Positions 1-5,325 of a stretch of DNA of 5,325 nucleotides are shown here, piece after piece. The notes beneath the pieces were generated by a model. It was given only the letters and a program-made list of their open reading frames with translations. It was not told the origin of the DNA and searched no databases. The translations under genes and the position numbers were made by a program. Source of the stretch: Bacteroidota bacterium (GTDB taxonomy: Bacteria > Bacteroidota > Kryptoniia > Kryptoniales > JAKASW01); the NCBI GenBank assembly GCA_021785235.1, contig JAJYGB010000102.1, positions 1 to 5,325 on the forward strand. The letters are read 5' to 3'. Position 1 is the first letter of the stretch. Each line of letters opens with the position of its first letter.

Positions 1-1111
1 CATTCCGCTCCGGGGATTCCTGAATATCTTCAGGCAATTTTCTTATATCAAAATACGGGGCCGAAGCTTTGAACTCATCCTCAGTAAGTATCCGACGCGC
101 CTCTTCCTCGGTCCAGGTCCAGTAACTTCCGTCGTCATGAGGACCAACATCCGCGTCCTGGTGTGCGAAGAACGCTCCGCGCAGCTGGCGCATGACATTG
201 ATAATCCAGTCGGCTGTTTCCCTCGCGATATTGCCATGAAGTTCGTTTTTCGTTACTTCGTAGTTTTTCAAATAGACCGACAAAAGAAGCGCGTTATCAT
301 AAAGCATTTTTTCAAAATGCGGAACGTGCCAATACCGGTCGACAGAGTACCTGTGAAAGCCTCCTCCGATTTGATCATATACCCCGCCCTGAGCGATCCG
401 ATCCAAGGACACATCCACCGTCTTTCGAAGGTTCGGATCACGAGTTCGTCCGACCTCTTCAGCGAGGAGACGCAGCATTGTAGCATTAAAGAACTTCGGA
501 GCCGTCCCGAATCCGCCGAATTCCGGGTCGAATTTGTCTACCGCCGATTTCACAATCGTGTCTATTATCTCCTCGTCTATCTTGCCGGCGCGAGAAGTCT
601 TCGATTCAAACTCGCGAAGGTACTGCATAACTTCGTCGGCGCTCTTCAGAACATCATCCCGCCTCTTGGCGTAAATATCAGCTATCTGCGGTAAGAGTGA
701 AATAAGGCCGGGCCTCCCCTGCTGATCTGTTTTCGGGAAATAAGTACCGCCGTAGAACACCTTTCCGTCCGGAGTAAGGAATCCTGTCAATGGCCATCCC
801 CCTCCGCCAGTGATCGCGCTGACGCCGCTCTGGTACCTCGCGTCGACGTCGGGCATCTGGTCTCGGTCTACTTTAACCGGTATGAACAAACTGTTTATGA
901 GTTCCGCCACTTGAGGATCAGTGTACGATTCATTATCCATCACGTGACACCAATGGCACCAGACCGCGCCGATATCCAAAAGGATCGGACGATCTAGTTC
1001 TCGCGCTAGCTTGAATACTTCTTCTGAATAAATCTGCCAATGAACAGGCTGGCGCGCAGCCTCCTTCAGATACGGACTCTCGCTTTCATTGAGTCGATTT
1101 CTAAGATCCAT
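1..1111 (-). CDS. YyaL/DUF255 (Spermatogenesis-associated protein 20-like) thioredoxin-domain protein, 3' end cut off by window
   Basis: An uninterrupted frame starts at ATG 1111 and is still open at base 2, giving 370 residues. Family members are usually around 680 residues, so the C-terminal part lies outside the window. Residues 1-165 form the DsbH-type thioredoxin domain: the N-terminal NRL..SESPYL motif, a CHWC redox-like motif at C52-C55 followed by HVM, the block VKVDRD, and GGGGWPLT at 102-109. From about 180 the alpha/alpha-barrel (six-hairpin glycosidase-like) domain begins, with GGFGTAPKF (199-207), GGVYDQIGGGFHRYS (242-256), HFEKMLYDNALL (265-276) and QDAD (318-321). All these are hallmark positions of the family and all are intact. 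The cellular role of the family is poorly defined: a redox or sugar-modifying function is proposed from the folds, not shown. No signal peptide is visible, so it is probably cytoplasmic. AGGA lies 7 bases before the ATG and supports this start. It follows the permease by 64 bp. Confidence 0.93.
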   Translation of the reverse strand, partial: MDLRNRLNESESPYLKEAARQPVHWQIYSEEVFKLARELDRPILLDIGAVWCHWCHVMDNESYTDPQVAELINSLFIPVKVDRDQMPDVDARYQSGVSAITGGGGWPLTGFLTPDGKVFYGGTYFPKTDQQGRPGLISLLPQIADIYAKRRDDVLKSADEVMQYLREFESKTSRAGKIDEEIIDTIVKSAVDKFDPEFGGFGTAPKFFNATMLRLLAEEVGRTRDPNLRKTVDVSLDRIAQGGVYDQIGGGFHRYSVDRYWHVPHFEKMLYDNALLLSVYLKNYEVTKNELHGNIARETADWIINVMRQLRGAFFAHQDADVGPHDDGSYWTWTEEEARRILTEDEFKASAPYFDIRKLPEDIQESPERN

Positions 1112-1118
1112 GTATATA

Positions 1119-1122
1119 TCCT
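1119..1122 (-). promoter_or_regulatory. Ribosome binding site of the YyaL-type gene
   Basis: On the minus strand the sequence reads AGGA, then seven bases, then ATG at 1111. This spacing is ideal, and the ATG begins directly at the conserved family N-terminus, so it fixes the start. Confidence 0.6.
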
Positions 1123-1140
1123 GATCGGTTAAAGTCGGGT

Positions 1141-1170
1141 ATCATATTGTAGTGCGAGTTTGATTCGCAA
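1141..1170 (-). promoter_or_regulatory. Possible weak sigma-70-like promoter before the YyaL-type gene
   Basis: On the minus strand TTGCGA (1170-1165, four of six matches to TTGACA) is followed after 18 bases by TATGAT (1146-1141, five of six matches to TATAAT). An overlapping TACAAT (1151-1146) is a second possible -10. Transcription would start near 1134, giving a leader of about 20 bases that includes the AGGA site. The match is modest and would arise often by chance. If the host is a Bacteroidota member its promoters would look different. It could give the YyaL-type gene expression independent of the permease. Confidence 0.22.
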
Positions 1171-1173
1171 ACT
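1157..1173 (-). other. Small inverted repeat just after the permease stop
   Basis: AGTTTG and CAAACT form a six-base-pair stem around a five-base loop, beginning two bases after the permease TAG. The stem is AT-rich and no run of U follows, so it does not qualify as an intrinsic terminator. It may slow or protect the 3' end of the permease message, or be chance. It overlaps the -35-like element of the possible promoter. Confidence 0.25.
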
Positions 1174-1175
1174 TC

Positions 1176-2603
1176 CTAAGCGGCCATTCCGTTGCTTCTC
1201 AGTTCCACCTTATCGTCCGGGGTTCCGCTTCCGGGATTCTTGCGTTTCGCGTACCAGAAGATAGTAATGCCAATGGCCACAAAGAGTAGCGACCCGCCGA
1301 GAGTTTTCATGATGAAGATAATCGGATTTCCGCCTGCTTCCGGTGGAAAGAGCGTTAGCACTATCGCAGTTATCGTTGTTATTTCACCTACCGCGCTCGC
1401 GCCAACTCTTAAGGCAAGCGCGCTCCTGCTTATTCCACCTGCCTCCCGCCTGAATATTCGAATCGACGCAAGGAAAATGTAAACGTACGGAATAAAGTAA
1501 ACGATTATCGTCGCGTCGACGAGTACAAGGTATGCTTCTTCGGTAGAGGCCCCAACAAAACTCATGATTAAGAACAGCGTCGCGACCACTCCCTGGAATA
1601 TCAAAGCAACATGCGGGGTTTTCCATTTAGGATGGACTTTGGCGAAGGTCTTTGGGAGAAAATTGTCTATACCCGTCACAAAGAGTATCCTTGCGCTTCC
1701 CGCGAGCCATGAGCCCGCCCCGCCGATGCCGGCTAGCGTTATAAGAAAGGCGCTGAGATTTGAAAGATATGCGAGGCCGGTCTTGAGTTCAAGCGCGTGA
1801 ATAGACTCCACGAGCCCGGTGACGATGTTAACATCTTTCGGCGCCAATCCTATCAGCAGCGAGATTGTGCCCACGAGGTAAACTACGACGATGGCAACGC
1901 CGGAAATGTAGGTCGCCTTCTGTATCGTCCTTCCGGCATCGACTATCTCCCCCGACATCACGGCGGCGAGTTCAAGCCCAGCGAGCGCGAAACACATACT
2001 AGACCAGAAGGAGACGGTCCCGTAATCGAACTTCGTCGGAAGGACGTTCAGTAGGGTGAAGTGAGTGGCCGATTTCCCGAGATGCACGATGATCGCGGCC
2101 AGTATCGCGAGAATCAGAATAGGCCCAAACGTCCCGATGGCTCCGATATTCTGCACCCACTTCCCAATCTTCACGCCGACGACATTGAAACCGATCGCTA
2201 CCCAGAGGATAATGAGGCTTACGACTGCAATGAAAATCTTGTTCGACGCCAGCCATGATGAACCGGGTATGATAAAGGCTGCTATTGCGGCGACAGAAAT
2301 TAGGAGTGAAGGATAATAGACCAGGTTATTTGCCCAATAGCACCACCCCGCGACGAATCCATGGAACTCTCCAAACTCTATCTTTGCCCATTCGTAGACT
2401 CCTCCTTCGACCGGATGCTTCTTGCTGAGGTAAATCACGGCGACGGCCTGCGGGAGAAAGAAAAGAACGAGGGCGAGCAACCAAAGAGAAATAGAACTCG
2501 GCCCCGTCGAAGCTGCGATTGATATCCACCTGATGCCGACTATGGCGACGACATTGAATAGAACTATATCCCTGACTTTCAGTGCCCGAAGAAGGTCTGT
2601 CAA
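1176..2603 (-). CDS. APC-superfamily amino acid permease (12 TM)
   Basis: This is a 475-residue integral inner-membrane transporter of the APC superfamily (AA_permease_2 type), expected to move amino acids or related amines by proton or solute coupling; the substrate cannot be read from the sequence. About twelve hydrophobic helices are visible, at roughly 13-32, 37-59, 85-112, 121-142, 153-174, 196-212, 233-253, 272-297, 332-351, 357-379, 399-419 and 434-451. In helix 1 the usual GSGIF-like break is replaced by GIRWISIAAS. HPVEGGVYEWAK after helix 2, the FALAGLE...SGEI stretch in helix 6 and the GSARILF...LPKTFAKVHPKWKTP loop after helix 8 are typical of the superfamily. The C-terminal tail is short and polar. 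The frame has no ATG near the front. TTG at 2603 is chosen because GAGGTGAT lies just upstream; an in-frame TTG at 2642 would add 13 residues but has no ribosome binding site. The gene begins 65 bp after the ABC transporter stop and could be in its transcript. Confidence 0.93.
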   Translation of the reverse strand: MTDLLRALKVRDIVLFNVVAIVGIRWISIAASTGPSSISLWLLALVLFFLPQAVAVIYLSKKHPVEGGVYEWAKIEFGEFHGFVAGWCYWANNLVYYPSLLISVAAIAAFIIPGSSWLASNKIFIAVVSLIILWVAIGFNVVGVKIGKWVQNIGAIGTFGPILILAILAAIIVHLGKSATHFTLLNVLPTKFDYGTVSFWSSMCFALAGLELAAVMSGEIVDAGRTIQKATYISGVAIVVVYLVGTISLLIGLAPKDVNIVTGLVESIHALELKTGLAYLSNLSAFLITLAGIGGAGSWLAGSARILFVTGIDNFLPKTFAKVHPKWKTPHVALIFQGVVATLFLIMSFVGASTEEAYLVLVDATIIVYFIPYVYIFLASIRIFRREAGGISRSALALRVGASAVGEITTITAIVLTLFPPEAGGNPIIFIMKTLGGSLLFVAIGITIFWYAKRKNPGSGTPDDKVELRSNGMAA

Positions 2604-2609
2604 CTGGTA

Positions 2610-2619
2610 ATCACCTCTT
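2610..2619 (-). promoter_or_regulatory. Strong Shine-Dalgarno sequence that decides the permease start
   Basis: The minus strand reads AAGAGGTGAT, with eight consecutive bases (GAGGTGAT) complementary to the 16S rRNA tail, ending six bases before TTG 2603. It would lie inside the coding sequence if the longer frame from TTG 2642 were used, and nothing similar precedes 2642. It therefore supports translation from 2603. Confidence 0.75.
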
Positions 2620-2668
2620 TTCAGGCGAGCCTTTTTCGTCAAAGCGGCGCTTGCAAGCTGATCGCATT

Positions 2669-4549
2669 TCAGTCACTGAACTGCATCTCGTAAAGCTTCT
2701 TATACAATCCGCCCCTCTTTCGGAGGAGCTCTTCATGTTTCCCGGATTGAACGATCTCGCCGCCGCTTATGACAATTATCCTGTCTGCATGCTTAATCGT
2801 CGATAACCTATGCGCTATCACGAGTGAAGTCCTGTTCTGCATCAGTCTTTCAATCGCTTCCTGTACCAGTAACTCCGATTCCGAATCGAGCGCTGAAGTT
2901 GCCTCATCGAATATCATGATCGGCGGATTCTTCAGAAGCGCCCTCGCGATTGAAATGCGTTGTCGCTGTCCGCCGGAGAGTTTCGTGCCGCGTTCTCCAA
3001 TTACCGTGTTATAACCTTTAGGAAGTTGCATGATAAAATCGTGCGCGTTACCCGCCTTCGCGGCCTCCTCGAGTTTTTCCGTCGGACAGTCGGCAAGACC
3101 ATAGGCAATATTGTTTTTCACGGTGTCGTTGAAAAGGATTGTCTCCTGCGAAACAATTCCAATCAGGGCACGGAGACTTTTCGTTTGCACACTCCTTATG
3201 TCCCGGCTATCGATAGAAACGGTGCCCTTTGTCGGATCATAGAACCTTGGTATCAGGTCGATGAGCGTCGACTTGCCTCCGCCGGAAGGTCCGACTATCG
3301 CGAGAACTTCCCCCTTTTTCACAGAGAAGTTAATATCCTTAAGGACGAATTCATCGGCCGTAGTTTTCAATTCCCCGATCTTCGATTGAGGATAGCTGAA
3401 CCAAACGTTCTCAAATTTTATTTCACGGTCAAAATCTCTGAGCTCCACCGCGTCCGGAGGCTCAGGGAGCTTCCCCTCTTCATCAAGGACATCAAATATC
3501 CTCTTCCCCGCGGCGGCAGATTCCTGTATGCGGTTGCTGACAGTGGTCAATTCCTTCGCCGGCGGCATAATCTGAAAAATCGCAAAAAGAAATCCCATGA
3601 ACTCGCTCGGCGAAAGCGCTCCCGATTGAAGCACCTGCATGCCGCCGTAATAAATTATCACACCGCCGGCAAGCACCGACAGAAACTCCGTAATCGGTGA
3701 AGCGAGGTTCCTGATCTGCGTAATTTTAAGAAGCGACCGAAAATAACTCTGCGTGTTGTCCTCGAACCTGGAGATCTCAAAATCCTCCATACCGAACGCC
3801 CGGACGATCTTCATCCCGCTAATCGTCTCCTGCAGGGTCGAGGTGATATCCGCCATTCTGCGCTGAGAGGTGTCGCTCTCCTTATACAGCCGCATGCCAA
3901 TCCTGCTTATTATCAGGAGCGCGAACGGAGTGACAAGAAACGCAATGAGCGTCAACTTCCAACTGATCGAAATCGCAATTATGAGAAAGACAACTATCAT
4001 CAATGGATCTCTCACCATGGTGACGAAGCTCGCCGATATACCGCTGTTGATAACGGTAACGTCGTTGGTGATTCTGGAAATGAGCGTTCCCGTCCGTTCG
4101 TTGGTGAAATAACCAATGGATAATTCTTGCAATTTACGATATAAATCGTTCCTGATATCTCGCATAAGTCCCTGTTCCACGAATGCCATCAGATAAGCCT
4201 GGACGTAACCGAAAATATTCTTCAGAAAGAAAGACACGACTATCACAAAGCATATTTTGAAAAGCGCCTCTGACTTTGTGCCGCCGAAAACAAAACTATT
4301 GAATACGTTCGCGACGCTGGCCTTCAATTGCTCCAGTAGACCCGATGAAGCGGGAAGACTCATCGGCTGCGGAGCACCCTGGTTGAATAGAGTGTCGAGG
4401 AGCGGAATCGTCAGGTAGATCGAGGCACCTGAAAAAAGCGAGAAGAATATCGTGGAGATTATCGAACCGGTAAGAAAGCGTTTGTATGGCTTGACGTAAC
4501 GAAGCAGCCTGAGGTATATCTTAAACGAGTTATCTTTTCGCGCGGGCAT
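2669..4549 (-). CDS. MsbA-like lipid/LPS-precursor exporting ABC transporter (fused membrane and ATPase domains)
   Basis: A 626-residue half-transporter, expected to work as a homodimer in the inner membrane and to flip lipid A-core or another lipid-linked molecule using ATP. The type IV exporter membrane domain covers about 20-345, with hydrophobic stretches near 25-50, 97-125, 172-218 and 285-330. Coupling-helix regions include YFTNERTGTLISRITNDV (147-164) and ETISGMKIVRAFGMEDFE (241-258). The ATPase domain has A-loop tyrosine Y386, Walker A GPSGGGKST (420-428), Q-loop Q468, signature LSGGQ (524-528), Walker B ending in D548 with catalytic E549, D-loop SALD (552-555) and switch histidine H580; all are intact, so it should be active. 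It is longer than E. coli MsbA (582) because of a loop of about 40 residues between helices 1 and 2 and a short insert after the A-loop. The ATG at 4549 lies inside the upstream glycosyltransferase gene (20-bp overlap), with only a weak GGGA eight bases before it, which suggests translational coupling. A polysaccharide, lipid or drug substrate cannot be excluded; the glycosyltransferase neighbour favours an envelope lipid. Confidence 0.93.
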   Translation of the reverse strand: MPARKDNSFKIYLRLLRYVKPYKRFLTGSIISTIFFSLFSGASIYLTIPLLDTLFNQGAPQPMSLPASSGLLEQLKASVANVFNSFVFGGTKSEALFKICFVIVVSFFLKNIFGYVQAYLMAFVEQGLMRDIRNDLYRKLQELSIGYFTNERTGTLISRITNDVTVINSGISASFVTMVRDPLMIVVFLIIAISISWKLTLIAFLVTPFALLIISRIGMRLYKESDTSQRRMADITSTLQETISGMKIVRAFGMEDFEISRFEDNTQSYFRSLLKITQIRNLASPITEFLSVLAGGVIIYYGGMQVLQSGALSPSEFMGFLFAIFQIMPPAKELTTVSNRIQESAAAGKRIFDVLDEEGKLPEPPDAVELRDFDREIKFENVWFSYPQSKIGELKTTADEFVLKDINFSVKKGEVLAIVGPSGGGKSTLIDLIPRFYDPTKGTVSIDSRDIRSVQTKSLRALIGIVSQETILFNDTVKNNIAYGLADCPTEKLEEAAKAGNAHDFIMQLPKGYNTVIGERGTKLSGGQRQRISIARALLKNPPIMIFDEATSALDSESELLVQEAIERLMQNRTSLVIAHRLSTIKHADRIIVISGGEIVQSGKHEELLRKRGGLYKKLYEMQFSD

Positions 4550-5288
4550 TCTGGATTTCCCAAATTTTCATGTAGACCTGTGTCTTTGTGATCGCGTGTA
4601 TTATCGAAACCATAAGCCCGTGAACGCCGTCTGTGAAACCGCGTCGGATGACAAAATGCTGAAAGAACGCCCACATAGGCTTGAAAAATATTTTCGGACC
4701 TGTAACTCTGATCCTTCCCGCTTTCTCTTCAGCCTCGAGTGTCGAGTACTCGTTTATCTTCTGGAGCGTCGATACGATGGATGTGTGGGTATAATGAATA
4801 AGCTCACCCTTAAGATAATCCCGCTTCCCATCGACGAAAAAGCCCTCATGCACTCGCCTTGAAGTAAGAGTCGTCTTCGATTTCCTGAACAACCTAAGCT
4901 GATAATCCGGCGACCAACCGCAGCTTCTTATAACTTTGTTAAGGAAATAATTCCGCCGCGGAATAAAAAATCCGTCCGCTTTTGAGAAATCGAGCGACTT
5001 CAACTCATCAAGGAGTTCCGACGAAACACGCTCGTCGGCGTCGAGACTCAGCACCCACTCGTTACTAGCCTTCTCCAGCGAGTAGTTTTTTTGCGATGCG
5101 TAACCTTCCCAATTCCGAATGAAAACCTTGTCCGTATATCTCTTCGCTATCTCTACCGTTCTGTCTGTGCTCTCAGAATTAACCACGACGATCTCGTCAG
5201 CCCAGCGGACGCTTTCGAGACAGTCGGCAATGTTCTTCTCTTCGCTCCCGGCAATGATTATCGCGGAGATCTTCTCCATTACAAACAT
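4530..5288 (-). CDS. Family 2 glycosyltransferase, LPS-core WaaE-like
   Basis: A 252-residue GT-A fold enzyme of the small WaaE/KdtX-like group of GT2 proteins, which transfer a sugar (often glucose) from a nucleotide donor onto the inner core of lipopolysaccharide at the cytoplasmic face. Visible blocks are the N-terminal strand ISAIII, EEKNIADCLESVRWADEIVVV (split by conserved turns, 16-36), STDRTVEIA (40-48), GYASQKN (62-68), the metal-binding DADE at 83-86, PDYQLRLFRK (127-136), RRVHEGF (144-150), LIHYTH (163-168) and the C-terminal RRGFTDGVHG (215-224), which precedes an amphipathic membrane-association-like helix. Length is usual for the family. Two loop positions differ from the common pattern: AGSEE in place of a T-x-NEE turn, and N37 where the nucleotide-contacting aspartate normally sits. 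Two starts are possible: ATG 5288, the first after an in-frame TAA at 5292-5294, or ATG 5279, which gives the family-typical MEKISAIII and 249 residues. The exact sugar and acceptor are unknown. It overlaps the ABC transporter start. Confidence 0.9.
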   Translation of the reverse strand: MFVMEKISAIIIAGSEEKNIADCLESVRWADEIVVVNSESTDRTVEIAKRYTDKVFIRNWEGYASQKNYSLEKASNEWVLSLDADERVSSELLDELKSLDFSKADGFFIPRRNYFLNKVIRSCGWSPDYQLRLFRKSKTTLTSRRVHEGFFVDGKRDYLKGELIHYTHTSIVSTLQKINEYSTLEAEEKAGRIRVTGPKIFFKPMWAFFQHFVIRRGFTDGVHGLMVSIIHAITKTQVYMKIWEIQNARAKR

Positions 5289-5325
5289 CCATTACCGCGA
5301 CAGCAGGATACATTACGCACTCGCT
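5289..5325 (-). other. Upstream remnant, possibly the 3' tail of a further minus-strand gene
   Basis: Only 37 bases lie upstream of the glycosyltransferase. One minus-strand frame is open from the window edge and ends in a TAA (5281-5279) that shares its last A with ATG 5279, the TAATG arrangement common between coupled genes. Its fourteen codons read RVRNVSCCRGNGCL. This is too short to identify, and an open stretch this short is expected by chance. No clear promoter is visible here. Confidence 0.2.

Noticed and set aside
137..694. Plus-strand open frame of 185 residues
   Set aside because: It is antisense to the YyaL-type gene, whose frame carries all the family motifs. The plus-strand translation shows no domain and no convincing start context.
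1384..2316. Several 65-85 residue open frames on both strands within the permease gene
   Set aside because: All are out-of-frame shadows of the membrane protein; none has a domain, a ribosome site or independent support.
2623..2636. AGGCGAGCCT followed by TTTTT on the plus strand as an intrinsic terminator
   Set aside because: The stem is only three to four base pairs with a tiny loop, and no plus-strand gene ends here.
2629..2642. TTGACG at 2642-2637 (minus strand) as a -35 promoter element for the permease
   Set aside because: It nearly matches TTGACA, but 16-18 bases downstream the sequence is AAGAGG-like, with nothing resembling TATAAT, and that position is already used by the ribosome binding site.
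2649..2658. Perfect 10-bp palindrome GCTTGCAAGC between the ABC transporter and the permease
   Set aside because: As an RNA it leaves no room for a loop, and as an operator it is short and stands alone. Chance is sufficient.
2960..3700. Plus-strand open frame of 246 residues
   Set aside because: It lies entirely antisense to the ABC transporter and covers its ATPase motifs from Walker A to the signature. The translation is rich in R, H and F with no recognisable domain, and the opposite strand is clearly coding.

Overview
The window is a 5.3-kb stretch of bacterial chromosome in which every supportable gene lies on the minus strand. Reading in the direction of transcription (high to low coordinates), these are a family 2 glycosyltransferase of the lipopolysaccharide-core type, an MsbA-like lipid-exporting ABC transporter, a 12-helix APC-superfamily amino acid permease, and the first 370 codons of a YyaL/DUF255 thioredoxin-fold protein that runs off the left edge. 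The large plus-strand open frames are shadows of these genes. A Gram-negative organism of moderate GC content is implied by the glycosyltransferase/MsbA pair. The style of the proteins is reminiscent of the Bacteroidota/Ignavibacteriota/Acidobacteriota range, but that placement is a guess from memory of the families and not proven here.

Layout. 5289-5325 is a short upstream remnant with an open frame that ends in TAATG, possibly the tail of another gene. 4530-5288 is the glycosyltransferase. It overlaps the ABC transporter (2669-4549) by 20 bp, so the two are probably translationally coupled and act together on the cell envelope: one adds a sugar to a lipid-linked core on the cytoplasmic face, the other flips lipid-linked material across the inner membrane. 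After a 65-bp gap comes the permease, whose best start is a TTG at 2603 behind a strong Shine-Dalgarno sequence. That is 13 codons shorter than the longest open frame. After another 64-bp gap, holding a small hairpin and a weak promoter-like sequence, comes the YyaL-type gene.

The first two genes form a coherent envelope unit. The permease and the YyaL-type protein are co-directional but have no obvious functional link to it. I see no RNA gene, CRISPR array, insertion sequence, attachment site or convincing intrinsic terminator, and no stretch of more than about 65 bp without a gene. I found no sign of a new multi-gene system. The points most worth checking are the permease start, altered residues in the glycosyltransferase nucleotide-binding loops, and two extensions in the ABC transporter.
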